Assembly: GCF_003628305.1 (NCBI RefSeq)
Contig: NZ_RBZM01000004.1
Coordinates: 1-64,000, forward strand
Source: Cohnella endophytica
GTDB lineage: Bacteria; Bacillota; Bacilli; Paenibacillales; Paenibacillaceae
Direction: 5' to 3'
DNA: 64,000 bases
This document shows positions 18,059 through 25,534 of this stretch, piece after piece (the first letter of the stretch is position 1; every line of letters begins with the position of its first letter). A program made the translations under genes and the position numbers. Below the pieces are notes generated by a model, which was not told where the DNA came from, searched no databases, and was given only the letters and a program-made list of their open reading frames with translations.

Positions 18059-19033
18059 GTGATTTCCTTAGCGGCCTTAAAAAATATACAGATTCAAGAA
18101 TTTGAAGATTTTTTTAGAGAACATAAAGTTCCAAAATGGACCGTAAGAATATCAGCGGGTTCAACTATTCAGAAATATGACAAAGTAAGACAGATAATTC
18201 AAGAAGAACTTGCTTTAGAAAAACCAAGCTTTACATATGATGAAATTGATGAGTTTATCTTTGAAAAGCTTTTTTATGCTAATTCTAATTATCAGATGGT
18301 ATTTCGGTATAACAGCTTCTTTGGGGATGTCCATTTAAATAGTGACGAAGTGAATGAATATCTCGCACAAAACACCAATATTGAGTATCTTAAAAACTTA
18401 ATTAATTGGGTCGACAATACTGATTTAATCAACCTTTGCACTGTGCGTTCCGAATTTACAACAAGGCGAACATTAAAGGCAATTCATATTCTCCTACGAA
18501 TTGACACACTTGATCAATTATATGGGAAGAGAGTCGCTTTCTGTGGAGTTACCGTTAATGTCCGTCAACGACTTGTCATTTTGCGTTTCAGCCACCAACA
18601 ATTTGAGTTAATAAAAACTGAGCCATTAAAGTTAATTAAACAAATTCTAGATACTCTTGGTGGTATAGGTACTGAGGGCAAAAAGTTCGAACCATTACAA
18701 TTGAATATTAACCAGATAAGCGAGGATGATTCAACTTCGGCTATTTATGAATTGTTTGCTGAATTGAGTTCTGAAGCTGAGGAGATACTACATAGTCGTG
18801 TAACCAAGGAAACGGAAAAGAAAATTGTTTCTTTTTTAAATGACTTGAAAGTAAAGGAGGTTAAAAAAGAGTACATCGAACAAATAAAGAATGTGGTATA
18901 TCAAGATATCGCTGATTCAATGGAAGATACAGCATTTGAAAAAGGGTGGATTTTTAAATTTCAATTCCGTGAAGGAGACCATACGAAAGCGTCATCTCGA
19001 AACGACAAACGTCTCCCAGTATATACAGCGTAA
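18059..19033 (+). CDS. Unknown protein, first gene of a three-gene operon, probably frameshifted near its 3' end
   Basis: GTG start with GGAGGAG upstream. The 324-aa product is soluble, mixed alpha/beta, with no motif I can name; a charged helical part (residues about 245-300, SEAEEILHSRVTKETEKKIVSFLNDL) may be a coiled coil. After GWIFKFQFREG the frame gives an unlikely tail and stops, while another forward frame, open from 18973 to 19254, continues with coding-like sequence and no start of its own. A lost or gained base around 18973-19000 would join them into about 398 residues. The next gene begins inside that extension. Function unknown. Confidence 0.6.
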   Translation: MISLAALKNIQIQEFEDFFREHKVPKWTVRISAGSTIQKYDKVRQIIQEELALEKPSFTYDEIDEFIFEKLFYANSNYQMVFRYNSFFGDVHLNSDEVNEYLAQNTNIEYLKNLINWVDNTDLINLCTVRSEFTTRRTLKAIHILLRIDTLDQLYGKRVAFCGVTVNVRQRLVILRFSHQQFELIKTEPLKLIKQILDTLGGIGTEGKKFEPLQLNINQISEDDSTSAIYELFAELSSEAEEILHSRVTKETEKKIVSFLNDLKVKEVKKEYIEQIKNVVYQDIADSMEDTAFEKGWIFKFQFREGDHTKASSRNDKRLPVYTA

Positions 19034-19254
19034 AGTCTTTTTGGCAGTTAAAAGAATTGATACATAAAACTCAGGCGATGCATGAAGCAGGATTTCATTG
19101 GCATATTAATGAAAAAGCTGGTGATGAACAATTCGTTGATGTACGTATTGAGTCAAAAAATGGTACAATGATACTGCATTATTATTCTCAAATGAGGAAC
19201 AAAAGAAGGGAGAAGGAAGATTATGTTGTACGAAAGGTTAGTGCATATTTATAA
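18973..19254 (+). pseudogene. Frame-shifted C-terminal continuation of the preceding gene
   Basis: An open stretch encoding RRPYESVISK, then KSFWQLKELI and HEAGFHWHINEKAGDEQFVDVRI. It lies in the frame two bases from the upstream gene, starts after a stop and has only a poorly placed TTG. The AAAGAA..GATGAACAATTC composition matches the upstream gene. It may be a true mutation, a sequencing error, or programmed shifting; the first two are more likely. Confidence 0.5.
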
Positions 19255-19882
19255 CACAACCAATTGTCGCAAATACTATCCTGTCTCCTCTGTTGATAAT
19301 TTGTACAGATTTATTCAACAATCTCTAGATCAGCGAAAGAAGAATGTAAGTCCTTATGGATTCGCCAATTTTTCGGGCTTTTCAGTTGAAAACTCGATTC
19401 AGTTCTTCATGTATTTTTCTAATCGAGACGGGATTTTTGATATCATTTATTTCTTTGAGTGCTCTAAGCCAACTTGTGGAAACAGAGTATACTTATCTAC
19501 AGATGACTTGAATAGCGGAGATAATATGATAAGCTGCGACGAATGTGATAAAGAGTACATTGTTGAAGATATCCAAGAATTTATAAAAGCGTACTATGCA
19601 ATTAGAAAAGAGTTTCTCTTGGGGGTCCCAAGAATTGCAGTTACGGATACAGGAAGAAAAGATCCCAATTCAACATTCCAAGTGATAAAAGGATTAACCG
19701 ATGATTTAAAGTGGGACTCCCCTTCATCTTTAAGTAATCACCTTCGAGGTGACGATGAAGGGGAGTGTACCGACCCCGTCACACTTGATCAAATAGTTAA
19801 AGGAAATATTGATAATTCAGGAGAAGCAATCTCAGATGCAGTTCAAACGTTTCTCGACAAAATGTATCAGAGGTACGAATGA
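19223..19882 (+). CDS. Zinc-ribbon protein of unknown function, second gene of the operon
   Basis: 219 aa. Four cysteines arranged C-x4-C (CSKPTC) and C-x2-C (CDEC) about 20 residues apart suggest a zinc ribbon in the middle of the protein (about 88-118). The rest is helical with no known motif. AGAAGGAAG lies before the ATG. The start lies inside the last 32 nt of the extended upstream frame and the stop overlaps the next start in ATGA, so the three genes look translationally coupled. I do not recognise the family; a nucleic-acid-binding adaptor is only a guess. Confidence 0.65.
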   Translation: MLYERLVHIYNTTNCRKYYPVSSVDNLYRFIQQSLDQRKKNVSPYGFANFSGFSVENSIQFFMYFSNRDGIFDIIYFFECSKPTCGNRVYLSTDDLNSGDNMISCDECDKEYIVEDIQEFIKAYYAIRKEFLLGVPRIAVTDTGRKDPNSTFQVIKGLTDDLKWDSPSSLSNHLRGDDEGECTDPVTLDQIVKGNIDNSGEAISDAVQTFLDKMYQRYE

Positions 19883-20544
19883 AGAAATTCTTTATTAATT
19901 ATGGATTAATTACGCTTGGCGCAGCATTAGGTTGTTTCATATCTTTTTTGATAATAGCAATTTTTATTCAAGAACAGTTGTTTGAAAAGCCTTTAGATAC
20001 TATATGGCTAGGGCTTTTTGGTCTGTCTGGATCCTTAATTGGGAGTATTATTGGCGGTATTGCGGCGTACTTTGTTGCTCAAGTTCAGATACAAAGTCAA
20101 ATTAACAATGAGAAGAAGAAAATCGAGGACTCTCAATTGACTTTAGCAGTCATCGTAATTGAAGAATTGAAGGTAAATAGAAAGTTTGTTGAAATTATGT
20201 TAGAGGCTGTTCCTCAAGAACTGAAAGATAGAGAAAGCATTGCGGCGAGTATGGTTGATGACATTAATACTGAAACAAAAGAAGCATTGACATTGCTTTT
20301 AGAGGAAATCCAAATGAATTACTTGCTTCAAATACGTATCAATTTAACTGATTTGAAGTATATTCCTATCCATAGAGCGATTCAAAGACTTGTTTCAATA
20401 CAAAAGGTTGGATTTAACTTAGTTTCATTAAGACAACAAAGATTCATATCAAGCGGACTGAAACATATTCGTGAAGAAGCAAATGAGTATTTAGCAAGCT
20501 TAAAAAGTCTTGACGATCTGGTTTACCCTAAAGAAAATGATTAA
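19879..20544 (+). CDS. Two-pass membrane protein with cytoplasmic helical domain, third gene of the operon
   Basis: 221 aa. Two transmembrane helices (about 7-30 and 40-67, the second Gly-rich: LSGSLIGSIIGGIAAYFVAQV) are followed by a long helical, charged domain of about 150 residues starting with KKKIEDSQLTLAV. The layout (short membrane anchor plus coiled domain) is seen in many effector or scaffold proteins, but no named domain is visible. It overlaps the upstream gene by 4 nt (ATGA). Confidence 0.65.
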   Translation: MKKFFINYGLITLGAALGCFISFLIIAIFIQEQLFEKPLDTIWLGLFGLSGSLIGSIIGGIAAYFVAQVQIQSQINNEKKKIEDSQLTLAVIVIEELKVNRKFVEIMLEAVPQELKDRESIAASMVDDINTETKEALTLLLEEIQMNYLLQIRINLTDLKYIPIHRAIQRLVSIQKVGFNLVSLRQQRFISSGLKHIREEANEYLASLKSLDDLVYPKEND

Positions 20545-20627
20545 GTAATGTTTTTGATGAAAGAAAAATTTCCATATAAATAATATCACTGTCACTTTGA
20601 CGTAGATTCGCAACTTTTAAATTAATC

Positions 20628-21479
20628 CTAAATTAAAAAATCAATAAATTCCGGAGTCCTAAGCATCCCCGCTAGGGTCCAATTACGGAACCGTACTTGA
20701 GCTGCAATCTTAGGCTCGATATATACGAAATCACGATCCTCTCCAGTTACTAATCCCTTTGTTACTCCGTAAAAGGCTTTCTTGTGCGCTGATGGGACGG
20801 CAAACTCCAGAATTCCAACAGGTTTATTACGGTGCTGTAGAAGCCAGCCGAACTGGTTTTTTCGGTATCCAGCGATCTGTACCTCGGCATAATTGTAGTT
20901 AATGATTTTGATCCAGTTAGAATCCCGTCGGCTCACGTACTTGCTATTCTTTCGTTTGGCGACGATCCCCTCGAGTTGCTTCTCCTTAATCGCGGTGAAC
21001 ATCGAGTTGCCGGCGCCCTCTATATTAATTACCTTACTGAAATGCCTATTCTCCGTCAACACTTCCGTAAGTAGCGATTTACGTTCCATCAACGGTCGGC
21101 CGCGCAAGTCTTCACCGCGGTACCGCAAAATATCGAAGACGAAAAATACAACTGGTTGTCTTACGGATGCTTCCGTAATAGCCAGCGGCTTCTTTGTTAT
21201 GAACCGTTCCATAACCATTTCGAAATCGATTGTACCTGTAGCCGGATTTATACACGCGACCTCACCATCCAAGACAACGTCTGTTCCATCTTCGATCGGC
21301 ACGTTATAAAGCTCCGGGTATTGCCTGGTTACATCGTTATTGTGACGTGTGAAGAGGCGGACGATACCATTTTCCATAGAAAGAATCAGACGGTGGCCGT
21401 CGATCTTAGGTTCGAATATGTACCGCTCATCATCGAATGGTTTTTCACGTTTTTCAAGTAACATAGGTACTAAAAACAT
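20628..21479 (-). CDS. Stand-alone ATP-dependent DNA ligase (LigD ligase-domain type)
   Basis: 283 aa. The adenylation motif I is KIDGHR with the nucleophile Lys about 25, followed by LFTRHNNDVTRQYPEL, DGEVAC, FFVFDILRYRGEDL, EGIVAKRKNSKY and WIKI, then a short OB-fold domain (QIAGYRKNQFGWLLQHRN). It would seal nicks using ATP. Start is ATG at 21479 because AAAGGCGGAG lies 5 nt upstream; upstream in-frame codons have no ribosome site. It has no polymerase or nuclease domain and no Ku gene is next to it. It is divergent from a spore DNA-binding protein gene, suggesting a role in spore DNA repair (inference). Confidence 0.88.
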   Translation of the reverse strand: MFLVPMLLEKREKPFDDERYIFEPKIDGHRLILSMENGIVRLFTRHNNDVTRQYPELYNVPIEDGTDVVLDGEVACINPATGTIDFEMVMERFITKKPLAITEASVRQPVVFFVFDILRYRGEDLRGRPLMERKSLLTEVLTENRHFSKVINIEGAGNSMFTAIKEKQLEGIVAKRKNSKYVSRRDSNWIKIINYNYAEVQIAGYRKNQFGWLLQHRNKPVGILEFAVPSAHKKAFYGVTKGLVTGEDRDFVYIEPKIAAQVRFRNWTLAGMLRTPEFIDFLI

Positions 21480-21606
21480 GGTATCTCCGCCTTTCTTGTC
21501 CCATAATTGTAGCATCGGACAACTTGCAGATAACCCGGTAAGTTTATGCATAGCAGGAAAGTAGGGGATGAATAATACGTGGTAAATCGTGGAGGTGAAA
21601 ATCATA

Positions 21607-21834
21607 ATGGCAAGCGATCGTAACAGCCAGCTCGTTGTTCAGCAATCCCGAAAAGCGCTCGATCAACTAAAATTCGAAGCATGTCAGGAGCTCGGTATCA
21701 CGATTCCGCAAGATGGCTACTACGGGAACATGATGACCAGAGATACTGGCCGGATAGGTGGTAACATCACTCGGCGCTTGGTACAAATTGCGGAGCAGCA
21801 GTTGGCCGGACAATCTAATCAATTCAGCCGTTGA
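21607..21834 (+). CDS. Alpha/beta-type small acid-soluble spore protein
   Basis: 75 aa, a DNA-coating protein of dormant spores. It shows the family's two conserved blocks: SRKALDQLKFEACQELGI, where the GPR protease cuts after the Glu, and MTRDTGRIGGNITRRLVQIAEQQL. GGAGGTG lies 9-10 nt before the ATG. In a sporulating cell it is expected to be made in the forespore under SigG, though no clear SigG promoter was identified. A terminator follows. Confidence 0.93.
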   Translation: MASDRNSQLVVQQSRKALDQLKFEACQELGITIPQDGYYGNMMTRDTGRIGGNITRRLVQIAEQQLAGQSNQFSR

Positions 21835-21840
21835 ACTAAT

Positions 21841-21873
21841 AAAAGCAGGAGGGATGACCTCACTGCTTTTTTT
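21841..21873 (+). terminator. Intrinsic terminator after spore protein gene
   Basis: AAAAGCAG (21841-21848) pairs with CTGCTTTT (21863-21870), with further GAGG/CCTC pairing inside, ending in TTTTTTT. Confidence 0.75.
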
Positions 21874-21878
21874 ATCAC

Positions 21879-21908
21879 TTGCATAAGAACATATGTTCTG
21901 AATATAAT
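21879..21908 (+). promoter_or_regulatory. SigA promoter of the SOS cassette
   Basis: TTGCAT (21879-21884) and TATAAT (21903-21908) are separated by 18 bp. One LexA box lies in the spacer and another just downstream of the -10 element, so repressor binding would block polymerase directly. Confidence 0.7.
21887..21898. promoter_or_regulatory. LexA/DinR SOS box 1
   Basis: GAACATATGTTC is a perfect match to the Gram-positive GAAC-N4-GTTC operator core, within the promoter spacer. Confidence 0.85.
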
Positions 21909-21912
21909 AAGG

Positions 21913-21924
21913 GAACAAATGTTC
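21913..21924. promoter_or_regulatory. LexA/DinR SOS box 2
   Basis: GAACAAATGTTC matches the GAAC-N4-GTTC core. It starts 26 bp after box 1 and lies downstream of the -10 element near the transcription start. Confidence 0.85.
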
Positions 21925-21940
21925 TTACTGGGGTGATGGA

Positions 21941-22189
21941 TTGGTTGGTCCAACGAAAAAGCAATTACTTATAATCGATCAGATCGAAAAGCATATTGCG
22001 AACCATAAATACTCTCCGACAGTAAGAGAATTAGCAGCAGTAGTTGGCATGTCCTCATCAAGTACAATGCACGCTCACTTGTCCAGCATGCTAAAAAAGG
22101 GATTAATTGAGTGGGAACCGACACGTCCGAGAACGCTTAAGGTCCTGAAAAAGGATAATGTCAGCAAGAATCATTCCTTGGGGAGTTGA
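21941..22189 (+). CDS. LexA N-terminal-like helix-turn-helix protein without protease domain
   Basis: 82 aa, equivalent to only the winged-helix DNA-binding part of LexA: KKQLLIIDQIEKHIANHKYSPTVRELAAVVGMSSSSTMHAHLSSMLKKGLIEW. The Ser-Lys peptidase domain that lets LexA cut itself is missing. TTG start with GGGGTG upstream. Being the first gene behind two SOS boxes, it may bind them as a feedback regulator or compete with LexA. The known short-domain homologues in Paenibacillaceae sit next to Y-family polymerases, as here. Confidence 0.8.
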   Translation: MVGPTKKQLLIIDQIEKHIANHKYSPTVRELAAVVGMSSSSTMHAHLSSMLKKGLIEWEPTRPRTLKVLKKDNVSKNHSLGS

Positions 22190-22195
22190 GGGCTT

Positions 22196-22390
22196 ATGCA
22201 GAAGTACACTGGGAAATCAGTTACGATCATTTACCAAGATCGTAAAGGCCAGATCACTCAAAGACGAATCCTTGTCCGTTCAGTAAGAAACGACGTCATA
22301 CTTGCCTACGATCTCGATAAGCGAGCGCCTCGTAAGTTTGAAATCAATCAGATACTGGCACTGCAGCCGGTGAGCCGTTATGCCTCCTAA
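22196..22390 (+). CDS. Small WYL-like beta protein
   Basis: 64 aa. The pattern VTIIYQDRKGQITQRRILVRS..DVILAYDLDKRAPRKFEINQILALQPV resembles the core of a WYL domain (strand, RxI, LxAYD, RxF, I). It lies 6 nt after the LexA-like gene and overlaps the polymerase gene by 11 nt, so it is translated with it. WYL domains bind ligands or single-stranded DNA in other proteins; here a role in controlling or assisting the polymerase is inference. Confidence 0.6.
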   Translation: MQKYTGKSVTIIYQDRKGQITQRRILVRSVRNDVILAYDLDKRAPRKFEINQILALQPVSRYAS

Positions 22391-23645
22391 TAAAGACAGG
22401 ACGATTTTTCTAATCGATGGGCAATCGTTTTACGCTTCATGTGAAAAGGCAGCACATCCCGAACTGGCAAACAAACCTGTTGCCGTGGGTGATCCAGAAC
22501 GTAGGAGTGGCATTATACTCGCTGCCTGTCCGATCGCGAAGTCAAAGGGCGTCACTACGGCTGAACGAGTAGGGGAAGCGATGGCTAAATGTCCCGACCT
22601 TGTTGTAATACGCCCGCGAATGCAGCGGTATATAACGATATCCTTATTGATTACGGAGATATTTGAGTCATTTACGGACCAGGTTGAACCATACAGTATC
22701 GACGAGCAATTTTTGGACGTTACCGGCACAATTGGACAGTTCGGATCGGCGGAGAAGCTTGCGAATCAGATTCAAGAGCATGTCCGGCTATCAACTGGCG
22801 TATGGTCCCGGGTGGGGATCGGACCGACCAAGATCCTCGCCAAACAAGCGACCGATAACTTTTCGAAGAAAAGGCCTGACGGGATATTTCGGTTAGATTA
22901 TGACAATATAGAGCGCGATCTATGGCCGCTTCCTATACATCAAATGTTCATGGTAGGATCCCGCATGACCAAAAATTTCATGTATATGGGACTTCAGTCG
23001 ATCGGGGATGTTGCCAGAATGCCGCTACCTGACTTCAAGAGGAGATTAAGGCAGCGAATGGGCAAACAGTCGGATATCCAAGCTGAATACTACTGGCAAA
23101 CGGCCCGCGGAATTGATCCGAGTCCGGTCGTGGCTTCCATTCGTGGCGATCTAAAATCAGTCAGTCACGGCAAGGCGCTACGGAGCAGTCTTTACCGCAA
23201 ATTGCCCGATATCGAAGTTGTGCTTCTGGAATTGGTTGTAGAGGTATGTCGGCGGGCAAGGAGGCACGGATATCAAGGTCGGGTCGTTTCCGTGGGAGCT
23301 GCCGAGACAGACGGTGAGCGGTCGTCGGGGTTTGGACGGCAATTGACTTTGCCTCATGCCACTTCACTCACACACGAAGTAGCTGAAGCTGCTATGAAGC
23401 TGTTTACTGAGAACTGGCGGGGCCTTCCTGTGAGCCATCTTTATATTTCACTCACACAACTCTCCGACGATAGCACGTATCAACTTACACTCTTTGACGA
23501 TCGGGCAGCGGCATACGACATTGAGCGGGCAACGGATCAGATAAAAGATCGTTATGGAAGTGGAGCAATTATGCGCGCTTCGTCACTGTTGGCATCCGGT
23601 GTGGCAAGAGAACGATCCGGTCAAATCGGAGGGCACTACAAATGA
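22380..23645 (+). CDS. uvrX: Y-family translesion DNA polymerase (UvrX-like)
   Basis: 421 aa. Catalytic elements are visible: FLIDGQSFYASCE (first metal-binding Asp), SIDEQFLDVTG (the DE pair, near residue 110), and the finger segment AVGDPERRSGIILAACPIAKSKGV. A helix-hairpin-helix part follows (QSIGDVARMPLPDFKRRL) and then the little-finger domain. A C-terminal QLTLFDD matches the QL(S/D)LF beta-clamp motif. It copies damaged DNA with reduced fidelity. It is under SOS control through the boxes upstream. The symbol reflects family resemblance to B. subtilis UvrX/YqjW. Confidence 0.88.
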   Translation: MPPNKDRTIFLIDGQSFYASCEKAAHPELANKPVAVGDPERRSGIILAACPIAKSKGVTTAERVGEAMAKCPDLVVIRPRMQRYITISLLITEIFESFTDQVEPYSIDEQFLDVTGTIGQFGSAEKLANQIQEHVRLSTGVWSRVGIGPTKILAKQATDNFSKKRPDGIFRLDYDNIERDLWPLPIHQMFMVGSRMTKNFMYMGLQSIGDVARMPLPDFKRRLRQRMGKQSDIQAEYYWQTARGIDPSPVVASIRGDLKSVSHGKALRSSLYRKLPDIEVVLLELVVEVCRRARRHGYQGRVVSVGAAETDGERSSGFGRQLTLPHATSLTHEVAEAAMKLFTENWRGLPVSHLYISLTQLSDDSTYQLTLFDDRAAAYDIERATDQIKDRYGSGAIMRASSLLASGVARERSGQIGGHYK

Positions 23646-24115
23646 CAAAACTAGACGGTAACGAACGTTGGAAATCTAAGATGTTGTTAACCGAGCACCA
23701 AGAGCAATATCAGGACCGCCATAATAAAGCACCTACAGGCAAGGCGACGATCGAAGAGCTTAAACTCATTAGGGATTCGATCTTGTTCCCTCATATACTT
23801 ACAATGACTCAAAAAGGTCTCGACGAAATAAGTGGCTCTCGAATAACTCTGCATCAAATAATGGCTCAATTTATGCGGGCTTTGATGGATAGAGTTAGCC
23901 TCGAGTCGTTCCATGTGCGCCGGGAATTAAAAACAAAAAGTATAAGAGTCATATCTGACGAAACAATCGACGAGATCGTTTATAATAGGTATATTTGCCG
24001 TGGATATAACGAAAAATTTGGAATGACACGTGAGGTTATGAGAACTGAGATAGCTAAGCATATTTCAAGAATGGCTAAAGATATCCTTGGCTTCGAAAGT
24101 AATACAAAGGAGTGA
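23642..24115 (+). CDS. Unknown protein of the SOS cassette
   Basis: 157 aa, all-helical, basic, with no membrane segment or motif I recognise. It overlaps the polymerase gene in ATGA and is followed by the YolD-like gene, so it belongs to the same SOS transcript. A helical part TLHQIMAQFMRALMDRV and the C-terminal EIAKHISRMAKDILGF may form a bundle. It may be an accessory factor for the polymerase, but only position supports this. Confidence 0.6.
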   Translation: MTKLDGNERWKSKMLLTEHQEQYQDRHNKAPTGKATIEELKLIRDSILFPHILTMTQKGLDEISGSRITLHQIMAQFMRALMDRVSLESFHVRRELKTKSIRVISDETIDEIVYNRYICRGYNEKFGMTREVMRTEIAKHISRMAKDILGFESNTKE

Positions 24116-24120
24116 GCAAC

Positions 24121-24387
24121 ATGCCACCAGTGGAAAAACCAAAGAAGAAATCTAAAGATAAAAGGCCAACGCGGGACGAGGCGATACTCGAAGAGATCGG
24201 TGAAAGGTTGGTTGAGGCTTTAAATGAAGAGTCAGAAGTGATCCTTACTATTTGGGGATGGGATGAGCCGGTACACGGGCTGATCGTCGCATTGGATGCC
24301 AGGACAAAGCTAGTGCATGTTCAGAAAAACGGTGAGATAACCAAAGTTCCCTTCATGGACATTATGAAAATAGGAAGTCCAGAATGA
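24121..24387 (+). CDS. YolD-like protein
   Basis: 88 aa. A Lys-rich N-terminus is followed by the YolD-type core EVILTIWGWDEPVHGLIVALDARTKLVHVQKNGEITKVPFMDIMKIG. ATG at 24121 is chosen because AAAGGAG lies 8 nt upstream; a GTG at 24112 is inside that ribosome site. YolD-like genes are commonly paired with UvrX-type polymerases in Bacillales, as here; their biochemical role is not established. The cassette ends with the hairpin at 24429. Confidence 0.82.
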   Translation: MPPVEKPKKKSKDKRPTRDEAILEEIGERLVEALNEESEVILTIWGWDEPVHGLIVALDARTKLVHVQKNGEITKVPFMDIMKIGSPE

Positions 24388-24403
24388 TTTCAAATCATGT
24401 TGG

Positions 24404-24529
24404 GGACAAGAACATACATCCATTAGAAGCCGCGAATAACGCGGCCTTTTGTTTTAACGATGCAGGTTCTGTCCAAGGCTTAGGACAAGAACTTACATTC
24501 ATTCCCGATGCAGGACAAGAACTTGCATT
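24404..24529. repeat. Iteron element, copy A
   Basis: Four related ~17-bp sites: GGACAAGAACATACAT at 24404, an inverted GGTTCTGTCC at 24465-24474, then GGACAAGAACTTACATT at 24483 and GGACAAGAACTTGCATT at 24513 (30 bp apart). A hairpin with T-rich tail lies between sites 1 and 2. A second copy with the same layout lies at 31602-31729 in the same orientation. The array resembles transposase-binding ends, but no matching transposase is present. Confidence 0.75.
24429..24455 (+). terminator. Intrinsic terminator inside iteron element A
   Basis: GCCGCG (24429-24434), loop AATAA, CGCGGC (24440-24445), then CTTTTGTTTT. It is placed to end the SOS cassette transcript. Confidence 0.75.
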
Positions 24530-24624
24530 GCTTGCCGAAATCACCACGGGCAGGATAATGCAACTAATTCGGTAAACCAATGTCTAACTATTGGTAATAA
24601 TTGCGTGGTTATGGAGGTGTTTGA

Positions 24625-25026
24625 ATGCTTAAAAAATATTTTGTAATAATAATTTTATTTGGCACTTGTTTATTACTTGTTGGATGTAATCCAAGTAAAG
24701 ATGAAGTGGTTCAGAACTTAATGCCTGAAAAGGAATTGAACTATGCTTATGCCCTTCAGGTGTTTTGTTACCAAGTAGATGTTAGAAAAATAGGGGATGA
24801 ACTTAATCGTTTTCAGAATTCATCACCAGATTTGCAAAAAGAATTTCAAGTACAGCTATTGGCTATTGACCAAGAAATAATTAAAAAATGGGCGCATGCT
24901 TTGGGCATTAAAAAATTCCCTACTTATCTCATACTCAATAAAGAAGATGGAATTGTTCTACAAACAAAGGACATGGAAATGGCAAAGAAATATCTTACAG
25001 AACATTCAACTAACGGCGAACGATAG
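24625..25026 (+). CDS. Small lipoprotein with thioredoxin-like C-terminal part
   Basis: 133 aa. Hydrophobic N-terminus and lipobox LLVGC (Cys 21). The segment HALGIKKFPTYLILNKEDGIVLQTKDMEMAKKYL resembles the second half of a thioredoxin fold, including the cis-Pro position (FPTY). No CxxC active site is seen, so redox activity is unlikely. ATGGAGGTG precedes the ATG. It is flanked by terminators and stands alone just inside iteron element A. Confidence 0.6.
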   Translation: MLKKYFVIIILFGTCLLLVGCNPSKDEVVQNLMPEKELNYAYALQVFCYQVDVRKIGDELNRFQNSSPDLQKEFQVQLLAIDQEIIKKWAHALGIKKFPTYLILNKEDGIVLQTKDMEMAKKYLTEHSTNGER

Positions 25027-25035
25027 TTCAACAAA

Positions 25036-25070
25036 AACAGGTTTCCGAATTATCGGAAGCTTGTTTTAGA
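25036..25070 (+). terminator. Terminator-like hairpin
   Basis: ACAGGTTTCCGA and TCGGAAGCTTGT pair around ATTA, then TTTTAG. It follows the lipoprotein gene. Confidence 0.6.
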
Positions 25071-25534
25071 ACAACCACTTTGTACTGGCTGGGTTTATGC
25101 AATTTGAGAATGGGGTGTTATGAAAGTTTAATTGTGGATGTCAAAGTGAATATTGAAAGTGATTGATTTAAGGAGGTACAAATTACAACTCAAATGAAGC
25201 TTCGTTTGACAAAAACTGGCAGTTGGATCAGGACTTGCTTCGCAATTCAAATCTGCCTGCAGATATATGATTGCATCTAAAAAATGCTTTACCCCTTCTG
25301 GAACGACATGTAAAACGCGTCAAACAAATGCGTTGCCCTCATTATTGCATTGTCTGGTGCTCTTTTATAGGTATCTAAATTTGCATATTACTCCAATGAC
25401 AGCATTAGTAGCAGTGTATATCCAACAAGGGTATTTGTTGAATTACTCCGAATTTTAGTCCTTTTTTTCAAGGAATGAACCTTTCTCCTTACGGGCAAGC
25501 TTAATGATAAACCTTAAGAAAGGATTTGGATGAC
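25071..25534. other. Intergenic region without a convincing gene
   Basis: A possible 63-codon frame at 25267-25458 has no ribosome site and no protein-like pattern. Several short AT-rich tracts are present. I see nothing else that can be supported. Confidence 0.5.

Noticed and set aside
24384..24575. 63-codon frame after the YolD-like gene
   Set aside because: It consists of the terminator and iteron sites of element A; no ribosome site and no protein-like pattern.
25267..25458. 63-codon frame
   Set aside because: No ribosome site, no recognisable motif, random-looking composition.
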